This document shows positions 37,482-49,360 of a stretch of DNA of 64,000 bases, one piece after another (within the stretch, counting starts at the first letter, position 1; each line of letters opens with the position of its first letter). The translations under genes were made by a program, and so were the position numbers. The stretch covers positions 145,343,501 through 145,407,500 of the forward strand of contig NC_069661.1 of NCBI RefSeq assembly GCF_027244095.1, written 5' to 3'. Under the pieces are notes generated by a model. The model worked only from the letters and a program-made list of their open reading frames with translations, was not told where the DNA came from and ran no database searches. This stretch comes from Hemicordylus capensis. Its lineage: Eukaryota > Chordata > Lepidosauria > Squamata > Cordylidae.

Positions 37482-39942
37482 TAGGGATGTGCGTTTTGTT
37501 TCAGATACAAAACATTTTGTGCACAAAACAGGCCATTTCGGCTGTTTTGTAGCCAAAACAAAACACCCAATGCTCAAAACAGAAAATTTTGTAGCCAAAA
37601 CAAAACGTCCCTGTTTCAGATACAAAACGTTTTGTTGTTTCAGCTGTTTTGGAACTCCATTTTGCAGTCGCAAAAAGTCTTTCTCCTTCAGTCTCCATTT
37701 TGAGTTTTGACATCTGTTTGAATTTCCAGCCCTTCCAGCCCACAGATTGGCCAGTGAAAGCATGGGCTGATCTGCTGGCAATTGCCTCCTTATTCCTTTT
37801 AAGCAAATTTAAGGGTAAATTTTACCCTCATTGGCTAGTGGGGCAGTGTGCATTTCCCCTCATTGGCCAGTGGGGCAGTGTGCATTTCATTGTTGTTGTT
37901 TCACACTGTTGCATGTAGATCAATTGCATTTCAGGCAGGGAGGATGTGGATGTGCATGACCTTTGGAAATCTGCCTGATTTTTTCCCAAAGCTCTGCTGT
38001 TGTTGATGTGTGATGTTGATGTTATTTGGGGTGGATTCGGGGCAGAAAGGGAGCTTTGGGGGCAGAAGAGTGGTTCAGGTGGTAGTGCCCCAATGGGTGC
38101 CTGCTACCACCCAGATTCCAAAGGAATTGGGAAAAGGGCTGATTTTTAAAGGATTTCTGAAGTTGACATGTCTTTAGGGCAGATTTGGGGCAGGAAGGTG
38201 GCCTGGGGGCCAAAACAGTAGGTTGGGGGGCAAAACAGTGGGTTGGGTGGCAGTGCCCCAAGGGGTGCCTGACATAACCCAGATTCCAAAGGAATAAGGC
38301 AAAGGGCTGATTTATTAGGAATTGTTGAAGTTTACACTTCTTTAAGGTTTCCCCCCCTAGGGAATAATGGAGGTTTCACCAGACCCATAACTCCACCTGG
38401 GGGGGCACTGGGGTGGCTGGGAGCGAGTGGTGGTGTAGTGCACATAGGGTGCCAACCACCCCCATGGGTTGCTAACCCATGGGGTGCTGGGTTCTTGTTG
38501 TTTCTGAGGTGTTCTGAGTGTAGATTCTCTGGTAGCATATGAGATTTTCAATGACAAACCATGAATCCACTCTCATATGCTACCAGAGGATCTGAATCTA
38601 CACTCAAACATCTCAGAAACAACAGAACCCAGTACCCCATGGGTTAGCAACCCATGGGAGTGGTTGGCACCCTATGTGCTCTACACCACCACTTGCTCTG
38701 GGCCACCCTGGTGCCCCCCAAGTGCAGTTATGGGGCAGGAATTATGGAGGTCCATCATTCCCTATGGGGAAGAACTTTACAGACGCGCAAACTCCATTAC
38801 ATCTTTAAAAATCAGCCCTCTGCCCAATTCCTTTGAAATAATTCTGGCAGCTTCCTTGCCCCCACTATCACTACCACCCACCCTACTATGCTCTGGGCCA
38901 CCCCTTTCCCCCCAACATGAAGCTATACTTTTGCTGAAACCTCCATTCTTTCCTATGGGAAAAATCCTATACTTCAAAAAATTCACCCAATATCAGCCCT
39001 TTGCCCAATTCCTCTGAAATTTGAGTGGTAGTTTCCACCCATTGGGCACTACCACCCAGGGGTGGAGCCACCATTGGGTGAAAGGGTTCAAAGAACCCAA
39101 GCCGCCAATGGCGAGAAGCCTCCGAGAGAGCCCCGCCCTGTGTGGCTCGGGCTCTATAGGAGCCCAGAGCGAACTCCCCCCCCCATGCCCGGGCCACCGA
39201 GAGCCCGGGCAAACTTTCTGCCAAGTATTTCAGGCAGCTCCGACTGCCTAATAGAACTTTTTTCCCTTCCTCTCCCTCTCTGGAGGGAGGGGGGGGAAAT
39301 GTCCTATTAGGCAGCCGACCCTGCCTGAAATGACGCTCCGAGAGCTCGTTCGGGCTCTCAGCAGCCAAGGCCATGCCCCCTTGCACGTGACAAAGTCACA
39401 TGACAAGGGGGTGTGGCCTGGGTTGCCGAGAGCCAGAACAAGCTCTTGGAGCGTCATTTCAGGCAGGGTCGGCTGCCTAATAGGACGTTTTCCCCTCTCT
39501 CTCCCTCCAGAGAGGGAGAGGAAGGGAAAAACGTTCTATTAGGCAGTCGGAGCTGCCTGAAATACTTGGCAGAAAGTTTGCCTGGGCTCTCGGCAGCCCG
39601 GGCGTGGGAGGGGGGAGTTTGCGCTGGCCTCCTATGGAGCCCAAGCCACGCCCCGTGCGTGTGACATCACGCGCACGGGCATTTTGGAAGGGGCCGCCAA
39701 GCAGGGCTGGACACAGGCCGCCGCTCGGCTGGCTCTGCGCCTGCTACCACCCCCACCCACTAGTTTCCCCCCAGGGCCATTTTTAAAAATCCAAAATATT
39801 TTGGATTCAGATTTTGCAATTTCGAACAAAGAACAAAATTGGGGTGTTTTGGATTGGCTGATTTTGAACAAAGAACAAAATGGGAGTGTTTTGGATTCGG
39901 GCCAAAAACAAAACAGAAAAAAGAAGAAAACGCACAACCTTA
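37482..39942. mobile_element. Large hAT foldback (2.46 kb) hosting a nested hAT
   Basis: The termini are TAGGGATGTGCGTTTTG and (reverse) TAAGGTTGTGCGTTTTC. The flanking octamers are CTACAGAA (37474-37481) and CTATAGAA (39943-39950), with one mismatch. Inside, 38340-38555 and 38570-38790 are inverted copies around a centre near 38562. Each arm carries further tandem or inverted repeats with the phrases ATTCCAAAGGAATTGGG and AAAGGGCTGATTT. The near-terminal parts are CAAAACA-rich. The 687-bp element at 39057-39743 is inserted in the right arm. No transposase frame is recognisable. Confidence 0.85.
39057..39743. mobile_element. Nested palindromic hAT element with perfect TSD
   Basis: The 687-bp element has ends CAGGGGTGGAGCCACC and (reverse) CAGGCGCAGAGCCAGC. 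Identical 8-bp duplications CTACCACC lie at 39049-39056 and 39744-39751. It is a near-complete palindrome centred at about 39392 with two blocks per arm: GCCAAGTATTTCAGGCAG near the outside and CTGCCTGAAATGACGCTC inside. The arms are GC-rich. It is younger than the surrounding 37482 element. Confidence 0.9.
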
Positions 39943-39962
39943 CTATAGAATAGCCACATTTA

Positions 39963-40416
39963 GAGCCTCTGCTCACGATCATTGAGAAGGACTAGAGGGC
40001 TGTTTGTGGGGAAGGTGGGTTATACTTACCTTCCCCACAGACGATCGAGCCAGCATTGCTGGGTGTGCTCCCTGTGTGTCCAGATGATTCCCTGCATGCT
40101 GACACAGTCAGGAAGGCTGGGGGCCGGGATGTGTCATTCTGGCTCCTGGAAATACATTGTGTGAGTGCACGGTGCATCATGGGGATCCCCCCTCCCCATG
40201 CTCCCTGCAGTGTGGCAGCAACGGCTGCCACATTATCAAGAAAATTGGGTTAAAGGAGCGCTCATTCCCTTAACCTCGTTTTCAAAGATGGCTACATAGG
40301 CAAGTTTGCTGCCGTGTTGCTGCCGGGATCGGACATGATCCCGGTGGTTCATGCACAAGTGCAAAACTGGGCTGGGCTCCCTCAGCCCAGTTTCGCACGC
40401 ACGTGCCAATAGCCTC
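39963..40416. mobile_element. Non-autonomous DNA element, GAGGCTATT family, copy 2
   Basis: The ends are GAGCCTCTGCTCACGATC and (reverse) GAGGCTATTGGCACGTGC. The interior ACCTTCCCCACAGACGATCG and the GAGTGCACGGTGCATCATGG block align with 25102-25558. It has no coding capacity and no clear target duplication. Confidence 0.6.
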
Positions 40417-40424
40417 ATACATAC

Positions 40425-42270
40425 ATAAACATACATATATTTATTTATTTCAAAACTTATAGACCACATTTTTGCCCAAAGTGCACAACAAAACAAAAAG
40501 GTAACAATAGAAAACAAACAGCAAGATTCAAAGATAAAAATATTCCAAAATCAAATAACAGAACTTCCAAAGAGCAGAAAGACACATAATTACAACTGAT
40601 GAAACTGGGATGAAAATGAAAATAGTTGACAAAAAAAGGGGGGGGGGACTATTTGCTAAAGTATGGTGAAAGAAATGTTTTGAAAATAGGTCTAAAATAA
40701 TAGGATGTGATTGTCTGCCATGCCTACAGGGAGGGATAATTCCAGATGCCACTATTGAGAAAGCTCTTTCAAGTAGCAAAGAGCTGGACCTTCTGAGGTT
40801 CCTCCTTCTGAGGAACAAGGCCTCCACATAGCAGCTGGGAAGTCTCATAGCAAAGAAAATGTCCCTGAAACTATGCTGCACCCACACTGTGTACAACTTT
40901 GAAGGTCATAACCCTCATTTTAAACTGAACCAAGAAGCATGATGACAGGCAATGCTAACTAGCCATAACATATATAATATGGGTTTTCCATCCTGCCACT
41001 GTCATCAAGCAGGCAACCACATTTTTCATAAGCCAAAGCTTCCAAACTATCTTCAAGGACAGCCTCATGTGGAGCATGAGGATGAGAGGTAGACAACACA
41101 TACGAACTGGCAGTGGTCAGAGCTTGGTCATCTGAAAGAGAGGCATCAGGCATATCATATGTAATTGAAAAGGCACACCCTTGGCCATGCTCCATCTGGG
41201 CATCCACAGGGAGAGCTCTAGTCAGGAGTACATTACACCAAAGTGCAAACCTGAAAATTCAAAGAGAATGTGATCCAATTAAACACAGGCATTTTCCTCT
41301 CACCACAAAGGCTGCCAATCATCAACAGTTCTGTTTTGTCTAGACTGGATTTTAGTTTTCCTGCATCCTGACCAAGACAGCCTAAACACAGTTATTTGGG
41401 GATACATATTGTGTATCTTGATTAGATGAAAAAGAAAAATAGAGCTGGGTATCATCAAACTATTGTTGATTCCTCATTTCAAAATAAGGGATAATTTCTC
41501 CCAGAAATGTCATCTAACCATTTGATAATATAAATAATAAGATGGAGCCCAGGTTGAAGCCCTCAATGGTATCATTGCCAAGATGGATAAATCTCATGGA
41601 GCCAAGCAGAAGCCTTCCATAACTACTTTTCTGAATATTCCCTGACCAATGGGAATGAAACCACTAGAAAGTACTACCCCAAAGCAATCCTTCAAGGCAT
41701 CTCATTGACATTGGAGGTAGATAACATCAATAGCTTCTGAGAGGTCTGACTAAGACAAAGGCCATAAACCAGGTCACCAAAGCAGTTAAAGTTCTGAAAT
41801 CAGATCAGAAGCTTAACTAAAGAGAGTACGGAAAATCAGCATAACCCAGAAGCACCTAGAGCTGATCCACCGCCATCTGCTTAATCATCTTGCCTATAAA
41901 TGATGGATTAGAAATTAGCCAGTAATTCCCCAAATATTGCAAGTGTCATATCATCTCTAAGAGAGGTATTAATAATATGAGCAGTAACTGGAGCCATCCT
42001 TTCCCCAAAAAATCTTAAAATAATCAAGGAATCTCATGGGTCAAAGGATGATAAGCCCAATCATCCTCAAGCAAAACAAGTCAAAATTCTTCCAAGTAAC
42101 TGCAATGAAAAGATGCATCAACCCATGCTAACACAGTCACTGCCAGAGTAGCGGAGTGCAAGTCAGACTGGATGCAAGCTATTTTATCTGCAAAGTATCT
42201 CACAAAAGCTACAAAAGCTTCAGCAGTGTCCAAATCATATATTACTGTTGTAGAAATCCCCATACATTAT
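40425..42270 (-). mobile_element. Old L2-clade LINE with RT remnants
   Basis: Read on the - strand, pieces of an L2-type ORF2 appear in order. A pre-RT block has FVRYFADKIACIQSDLHSA at 42150-42200. The RT A-motif region (an LS-AFD-like block near 41740) is followed by an SILSPLLFNIY-like block near 41540 and the catalytic DDTQLYF at about 41435-41456. The C-terminal RRRNLRRSSSLLLERAFSIV lies near 40760-40810. The 3' end at the left edge reads GGTCTATAAGTTTTGAAATA with an (AAAT)n/(ATGT)n tail. It is heavily mutated and so among the older elements here. Confidence 0.85.
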
Positions 42271-42924
42271 TGTATCACTAACAAACATTTATATTCCATG
42301 AAGTAGCATTAAAATTAATACTGACAAGGTACAGGAAATCACAACACATTAACTCTCCTCTTATCTTATTGTAACTGTTCCCTCAAACTGTTCCCTCTAC
42401 ATCTAATTTAAGCCCACATTAAGACACAAACCCAATATCCATGCCTTTCCTCTACAACAAAACAACAAAAGCTCTAGTTATACTGTCAAAGTACACCAAT
42501 TTCCACAAGAGATAATCATCACAGGGCATATGATATTAAAAAATTATTACAAATTCTATCAATCCCTCTCTTAAACTAAGTGGGTTTTTTCACATCTCCA
42601 GGAGATGCTTTTATTTTCCAGTTTTTAAGTATTAGATGCTTTGTGCAACTATGAGAAAGCATGGCTTCTTGATATCGGTAATTTCCATCCAGTATTTTAA
42701 AGAGCTCATCTGGACAACACTCTACAGGCATGACGATGGTGGTGGACTACTATATTTTCACCACTATCACTGCCATGATGGCAGCTTTCAGATAAAATCT
42801 ATGAGATATTTTGTCTGACTCTTCAATCAGCTGCATCACCCTCACTGCCCCATAAAGGCCAGCTCTCCAGATGACTATGGATTGGCAGGGAAGTTTATAG
42901 GCAGTGTTAACCTAGGCACATTGC
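42271..42924. other. No gene or repeat recognised
   Basis: Nothing supportable seen. Confidence 0.4.
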
Positions 42925-43204
42925 CAAGAGCGTAACTACAATAGGGCAAGGGGAGAGAGTTGTTTGGGGGCCCACTGCCTTGCCCCGCCCAGAGACAAGT
43001 CACATGACTGACTACCCCAGCCACGCACGGCCCGGGCTTCCTTCAGTTATATTCATCCTCCAGAATTAATGTGAGTGTTAAGACCTTGAGCTACCAGAAC
43101 AGCATGTCTTTCTCTAGTACCATTAAATGACTTGCTGAGCTTCAATAGGGGGTTGCATTTTAAAATCTTGTTTCTAGGCCCACTCCAACCTTGCTATGCC
43201 CCTG
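42925..43204 (+). mobile_element. Non-autonomous hAT element with perfect TSD
   Basis: The 280-bp element begins CAAGAGCGTAACTACAATAG and ends (reverse) CAGGGGCATAGCAAGG. Identical 8-bp duplications CACATTGC lie at 42917-42924 and 43205-43212. It has the same central block (GAACAGCATGTCTTTCTCTA) as 14486 and 29700. It has no transposase. Confidence 0.95.
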
Positions 43205-43625
43205 CACATTGCTACTTTCTACTTAAAATTAACCATTATGGAAAACAAAGATTGAACCAGAACAAAGCTGAAATAGCTATAGCCTTATGTAGGCTTGATT
43301 ATGTATTACAACAAAATGTCTTTGCCTAGTTATAAATTGCTATTTGGGTTGCAGAGAGGAAAAGCTCAAGGAACAACTCCTCAGTTAAAGTTTTAGGCGA
43401 GGGTGGGTCTGCACTCTTGCTCTTATGCAATTCTCCTCTCTAAGCATATGACAGTTATTCATCATGTGATAGAAAAGTAGGAGGAATGATTCCTCATTTT
43501 ACAATGCAAATAAGGAGTTAACCCCTACTAACAGGGCAAAGAGGAACTTTTTCAAGTGTCATCGCATGTTTAGTAGGGGGAAAGCAACTTTTCTTCTCAA
43601 ATCCCAGAACAGCCTCCCTCCCAAT
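43205..43625. other. No gene or repeat recognised
   Basis: Apart from the target duplication at its left edge, nothing is supportable. Confidence 0.4.
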
Positions 43626-43756
43626 CAGTGTACCCTCTAACAAGGATTCCCAGATGTTCTTGACTACAGCTCCCATAATTCCCAGCCAAAGGCTGTTGCA
43701 GCTGGGGATGCTGGGAATTGAATATCATCTGGGAACCCCTGTTAGAGGGAACACTT
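43626..43756. mobile_element. 131-bp palindromic hAT MITE with perfect TSD
   Basis: The ends are CAGTGTACCCTCTAACAAGG and (reverse) AAGTGTTCCCTCTAACAGGG. Identical 8-bp duplications CTCCCAAT lie at 43618-43625 and 43757-43764. The arms contain TTCCCAGATG..CAGCTCCCAT, the wording of a very common amniote MITE. Confidence 0.95.
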
Positions 43757-43779
43757 CTCCCAATGGCTGTTGGTGGTGT

Positions 43780-43915
43780 GTCCCTTGGGTTTCCCTTTTA
43801 GATTCTGAGCCCCTTTGGAGCAGAAACATTTCATTTCTGGTGCTTTGTAAACCACTTTAAGAACCTGTTTGTTTGTTTGTTTGTTTGTTAAAAAGCAGTA
43901 TATAAATGTAATAAC
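43780..43915 (+). mobile_element. L2-like LINE 3' end
   Basis: It contains TTTTAGATTCTGAGCCCCTT, then TTGTAAACCACTTTAAGAAC, a (GTTT)n run at 43867-43888 and the AGCAGTATATAAATGTAATA end motif. This is the + orientation of the 3' UTR type seen in reverse at 18025, 36196 and 47051. Confidence 0.7.
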
Positions 43916-43962
43916 AAAAATAATTTTAACTGTGGAGACCAGGAGCTGCTTCACATTTATTA

Positions 43963-44054
43963 GATACATGTTCAACCAAGAGGGAAAATGCAAAGAGACC
44001 CACAGCAGCAAACATGGGTCTTTTTGCATTTTCCCTCTTGGTTGAACATATATC
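43963..44054. repeat. Near-perfect 40-bp hairpin
   Basis: The left arm (43963-44002) and right arm (44015-44054) are reverse complements over 40 bp with two mismatches, separated by a 12-nt loop. The arms contain TTCAACCAAGAGGGAAAATG and its complement. It is non-coding. The size and pairing would suit a miRNA-like or siRNA-producing hairpin, a tiny MITE or a recent snap-back duplication. No tail or target duplication was identified. Confidence 0.85.
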
Positions 44055-45139
44055 TTCTCCAATACTTGAAAGGCACTCAGAAATCTGAAAACACTTTGTT
44101 AACATCCAGGAGCCTCAGCCAATGATGAGAATGCAAAGGGGAGGAAAAATCCAATACAACACATCTCAAAATATAAGTAGTATTATAGAATTACACAGTG
44201 TAATCCCACAAATGTATAAGTAACCGTGCAAATATGTATGAGAGGGAATTTATAAGCCCTATCAAATTACTAATAAATAATGTTTTTCCATGAATGCTGT
44301 GTAATCCAAACAATGGATAGTTCATATCTGTAGGATTTTTCTTGCCCAGTAATGATAATTTTGTCAAGAAATGCACCCATAGTCCTAGGATCTAGCAAAT
44401 ATTACTCTGTAAGTCAAAAATGTTAGCTGGGGAAAGATGGGAAATAAGCCATTAAGTTGAGAGCAAAATGAGAAATGTTTTCAGTAATAAATACAATTAA
44501 GAGTGTAAAAGAGAGATCTTGCTGATTTATGAGTTGCATATTCAATGACAACACATTCATAAAATGTTATCCACTGAGCAATCCAATATATTTGTTTATC
44601 TGTGTGCCTGGGTTAAGCAAGTAATGGTGCCAACCAACCAACCAACTGCAGACATTAGAGATTTTAGATTAATTACCATCTGCATGGGACAGATGTTAAA
44701 AATCTGCAGTTTCACAGCACTCCATCTTTTGCTTGTTTCCCAGGGAGTGTTCCTTTCTCTGATCAATAAATGTACCAGGCAGGCCGTTCATCTTGCCAGA
44801 GAGGTCAGAGCAATGACAGAGGTACATCTGTTTTTGTGTCACATAAAGGCTAAGGAAATGAATCTTATCTAAGCAGATCTGCTAAAATAGCCCCTCACTC
44901 TTCTGCTAGCCTGTACTAATTATGATTACATTTCAAACACTGGAACATTTGGAATGCTGGTGTTTTAAATATCTTTTTACACATTCTCTGGCTTGCCTTG
45001 ATTCCGGAGACTGGTACAAAAACGACAATCAGCTCCACTTTTCAAGAAAGAAATATTAAGTCTTTATTAAATGTTCAATGCAGCATGAAGTAAAGCCAGT
45101 TTTACTCAGATACTGTGCTGTATGGGCCCATTTAAACTG
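44055..45139. other. No gene or repeat recognised
   Basis: Nothing supportable. A frame at 44564-44872 (102 codons) has no recognisable domain. Confidence 0.45.
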
Positions 45140-45250
45140 GCTGACATCCTGAATTACTCATGAATAATTCCTTTGAAATTAATAGGACAAGTTGGTAATT
45201 ACTAACTTGTCCCATTAATTTCAATAGGATGAGTAACTCAGGATATCAGC
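45140..45250. mobile_element. 111-bp palindromic MITE
   Basis: The inverted arms begin GCTGACATCCTGAATTACTC and (reverse) GCTGATATCCTGAGTTACTC. Both contain GAAATTAATRGGACAAGTT and meet near 45203. It has no coding capacity. The wording recalls a common sauropsid foldback repeat, with ATTTCAATRGGA near the centre of each arm. Confidence 0.75.
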
Positions 45251-47050
45251 TATCGTACAAATTAAGTGGCAAAGCTCTTCCTGGCCTGTACTGCTTCAGC
45301 CATGTATGGGGGTGAAGGGCTTGAATACTCCACTACCACTGACCCCAAACATTCCTGTTATCTGCTGTCCCTTCCTGGGTGTGTGTTTGCTATCATACCC
45401 TGTGACTATGCTTTTGCTCTGAGCTGGGGAAATTAGCTTTGAAACTCATTGCAAATGTACATACAACAATACATTTTTGGACTGCTAGTCACCAGTGGAG
45501 CAACAGACTGGAAACAAGGCTTTTTGAAAGCAAAGAAAATGTTTATTGCATAAGTAAATAGCAACAGTTGGCTATTTCCAGAGAGCCTGGCAGGGCTATG
45601 CCACTACAAGAATGCTGTTTTTTAAGCAGAGCACAAAACTGTCAATTAATACATCCTTGAGAGGACTCTCAAGCATAGTGGGGAAGGGAAGGAAGAGGGG
45701 ATGACCAAGGAGAGAGAGATTGAGAGAAACAGATCAGATACCTTTCCTAATTCTGTGAAGCTCCCACGCAGAGCCTTCAAGTATGTTGGCAGTTCTTCTT
45801 TAGGTCTTCCAGCAGGTGTGAATGAAGTGGTATGTATGCAGGTGTAGCACCCACAAACTGGGGGAGTCTAGGCAGTTCAGGATTCAAGTTTACAACTCAC
45901 AACCAACCCATCTAGGGGAACTTCAGCCTCTGCTGGAAATCCTGAAGAGAGCTAGAGGATCCTGGGCAGCTCAAGAACCAAGTCCTGGGTCTTACAACTG
46001 GCCCACATGGGAAACTTAGCTTCGATGGAAGTTACTAGCTATGGACAGGAACTCAAGTTTCAGCTCCTAGAGAAGGAGCAAGTTGGTGGAGATCTGGTGC
46101 AGTGGAAGGCAGCTTAAAGTCACCAAAACCCCAGCAGAAGCAATTCCAAGAGGGATCTCAAGGAATGCCTGGCCAGAGTCCAGTCCTATCTTTCCGAGCG
46201 TGCATGAACAAACACACTGAGGGGAAAGAGGGGGTTCTTATATGGATTTTTGTGTCTAAGGACATATCTGGGCTGGTAATTGGGTCAGAAATAGAGGTTA
46301 ATGGTTGTAAACAAAGAGCTGGCGAAGTTTGGGGAAGGAATATTCTCTGTCCATTTGGGTAGCATGGCAGTGCTCTCCTTCAATCTTGCATACTTGATTT
46401 GACATTCTTGGTTGATTACATTAAAATGTGTTTATGATGCATCATGCTTGGGAGGGGGAAGAGGCACACATGGCTCTGAGTGCTCCTGAGCCAGAAAGAC
46501 CTTGTTTTGTCCCATGGCCTTTACACTCCTTCAAGGCTGGTGGGAGAGATGCTGCTGCATAATATTATTGGCCAAGGCAGCTCTTGCTCCGTTTCCCAGA
46601 GAGCCTCTTTTCCTGTTTGCCACCATTGCCATTTTAGTCCGGTGTGTGATTGGCTTCTTCTAGAGCACTAAAATGTCAAATACCAGTGCTGGTCATCTGC
46701 CCATGCCATGTATTAGGTGTTATGGACCAAAAAGGTCCATAAGAAGGGGAGCAGGCAGCTTGTCTGCTAACTATCCCTGGAAGGTGCCCACTGGACTCTT
46801 ACCCATCGCCCTGCCTTTTCTATATCCATATTCAAGAGATAAGGGTTGTGCCCAGGGGTGATTGGTGAATACCCCAAAATTGTGCTCGGGCCCTTTGTGG
46901 GGAAATCAGCTCAGAGTGTAGCAGTTCCACATCAGAATAATTTTTATGCAAAGCTTGGGTGGTAGGAAAAAGGACTGAGAAAGAGATTGCTGAAGTTCAA
47001 AAACAAAGAAGGTTTTTATTTAAAGGTACAATGTACTAAGAGAGTCACTT
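45251..47050. other. No gene or repeat recognised
   Basis: No splice-bounded exon could be supported. Open frames at 45822-46019 and 46102-46362 are short and lack recognisable domains. A weak internal duplication around 45850-46010 repeats a CTCACAACC/CTTACAACT..CCCA..GGGRAACTT phrase twice. Confidence 0.4.
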
Positions 47051-47323
47051 AACAACAACAACAACAAATATTTATATACCGCTTTTCAACAGAAGTTTCC
47101 AAAGCGGTTTACATAGAGAAATAAATACTAAAATAAAATAAAATGGATCCCTGTCCCCACTGTGCACCCTGAACAGCTCACAATCTAAAAAGAAGCATAA
47201 GAAAGACACCAGCAACAGTCACTGGAGGTAATGTACTGGGGGTGTACAGGGCCAGTTACTCTCCCCTTGCTGAATAAAGAGAATCAACATGTTAAAAAGG
47301 TGCCTCTTTGCCCAGTTAGCAGA
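47051..47323 (-). mobile_element. L2-tailed LINE/SINE 3' end, copy 3 of 3
   Basis: The best preserved copy, starting with (AAC)n at 47051-47066. It runs through ATTTATATACCGCTTTTCAA, AAGCGGTTTACATAGAGAAA, ATGGATCCCTGTCCCC and GGTGCCTCTTTGCCCAGTTA. In reverse it is a 3' UTR with a (TTG)n tail. Confidence 0.8.
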
Positions 47324-47703
47324 GCAAAGTGATATTATTACTAAAAATATGTTACAAATCAACCATATAACTCCTAAGAGGAAATTTAGCTTAGTGTACA
47401 AATTAAAGTAGCTTCCAGGCTAACCAGAGAAAGGAGGATCAGAGAAACAGGCTTAGGAGAGAAGAAACAGGGATAGAGGGAGCCCAGATTGGGATGTAGT
47501 AGATATCATACATCCTTGTTCCTTCCTTTATTGGCGGGTGGATCCTTGTAGCTTGGGAGCAACCGAAGGACCTCTTTCCTTCGGGATGGACCAGGAAGCA
47601 ACAGGCAGAGGTGGGAAACTCAAGGGATTAGGTAACAGAGTTAGATCCAAGAAGTGTCTATTCTCAAGTGTCCAGCCTCTCGTGGCAGCAAGGTTGCATG
47701 GAT

Positions 47704-48020
47704 TAGGGATGTGCACGGAACTCGCTGGCCCGGTTCAGTTCAAGTCCGGACTAGACTCAAACCTGACCAGACCAGTTCAGTCCGGCACCCCCTTGAACCC
47801 CCCGGCCCGGCCCGGGTTTTTTTCCACCAATTTACTTTTTAATTCTGATTTAAAACACACACACCTTTCTCCCCTTTGGGGGAGTTCATTGGGGCAGCGG
47901 GGGGGGCGTTCCATGGAGGTTCCCCCTTCTCCCCACTGGCCTCTGTAATCACCACCTCTGGCCCGTTTGGCCGGGTCTTCTGTCTGTTCGGGCCTCCATA
48001 GTTCGGCACAGGAGCTCAAG
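47704..48020 (+). mobile_element. hAT-like element, TAGGGATGTGCAC family, left part
   Basis: It begins TAGGGATGTGCACGGAACTC and continues with CCGGTTCAGTTC- and CCGG-rich words like those at 33457. No right terminus is found, so the copy is truncated. The right edge is approximate. Confidence 0.65.
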
Positions 48021-49219
48021 GAGGAGGACCACATGGTCTGACAGGTGTGGGAAGGCTTCTGTTTCAACTATATTGCTTAGCTGATCATTGTCACCAACTG
48101 TGGTGACAACAGGAAGGAAAGGGTTGTTCTTGGGGAGTCACTCCACTGCTTGCTCAAGCTATACTTGTCTTCACCATGAAACAAAGATTGTGGTAATTGT
48201 GTTTGCAGTCTTTGTTTTGATGGGTCTTCCTAGCTATATATGTTGGTGTAGAAGCCAAGCGATTCATTTTCTGGTAGTCCTGAAATGTATAGAGGCAATG
48301 CCAAAGTGGAAGTTGAAAATAATTCATTATTTTCTAATTTGAGGGTCTGCGCCTAGAGCAGACCTACATAAGATGAACACAGCCCACCAGCTCTGTATTA
48401 TGGCCTCCCATTCACTTGACAGTCCTCCTTCTCAGCTTTTGCAATTCCAGACAAGTATTCTAGACAGCCCCTGCTAGGCTGTCGTACATAGCTACTGGGC
48501 TGTGTTCAGCTTGCTAGATTACAAGTTGTGCAGGCTTTGCATAAAGGCCCTAAAATATCCTATCAAATTTCACAGTGCTTTAGCCTGTCTAGTTCTCAAG
48601 CCTCTCCAGGGCTTTGTGCCTTCTACTACACTATACCCAGCTGCTACTGCTTCCTGTCCCACTTGGCTTGGCTCTGCTTGGTTGAACATATCTCTGACAG
48701 ACTCTTCTCTCTCATCATCTATGCAAGAAGAAAGGCAGACAGATGTGTGGCACCAGTAGTGTGCTTATATGGTACAAACCACTAGGGAAGTGTAACCAGA
48801 AGTGTGGTGCATTTTAGCCTCTTAATCACTTCCAAGCCCACAGTTAACCATTGCATCCTGAATGTATGTCAGAATTTATTGGCAAAAATAATTATTGGGG
48901 CTTCAGCACAGCCAGTTTCTACACCAGAATGTATTGCCAATAAATGAATATGCCAGCTTGCTCTAATGGAGCAGATAAGTAGAACACTGGAGGAGATGTG
49001 GCTAGGCACAAACTCCCTCCATGTGAAATCTTTTGCGCCTAAATCACACCGTCTCAATGTGTTGGGAAAGGCTTAGCATGGGCTTTAACGATTATAGCAT
49101 GACTGCACTACCTGTTTCTCTAGAATATGCTCCAAGGAACAGCTAGTACCAACTATAGTTAGATTATAGATGATGTATAGTTATATACATAATCCATGAT
49201 TATTATGTCATGTGGAATG
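48021..49219. other. No gene or repeat recognised
   Basis: Frames up to about 85 codons have no known domain. Nothing else is visible. Confidence 0.45.
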
Positions 49220-49360
49220 AGTATTGTATGGGGTTGTGGTTTATGAGGTTATGTAAGATATATTTTTATGGAATTGTGTTGCTGTGTTTGTTATTGCTTG
49301 CAAGCCACCTGAGTCCTATGGGAGTAGGGCGACATATAAATCTAACTAACTTGCTAAATA
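49220..49360 (+). mobile_element. LINE 3' end, L2-like (probable)
   Basis: A T-rich segment leads to TTGCAAGCCACCTGAGTCC, AGGGCGACATATAAATCTAA and an (AACT)/(AAAT)-type tail. This layout is characteristic of L2-type 3' ends. Confidence 0.5.

Noticed and set aside
38577-39017. 146-codon open frame
   Set aside because: It is inside the palindromic hAT foldback and mirrored by antisense frames. It resembles no transposase.
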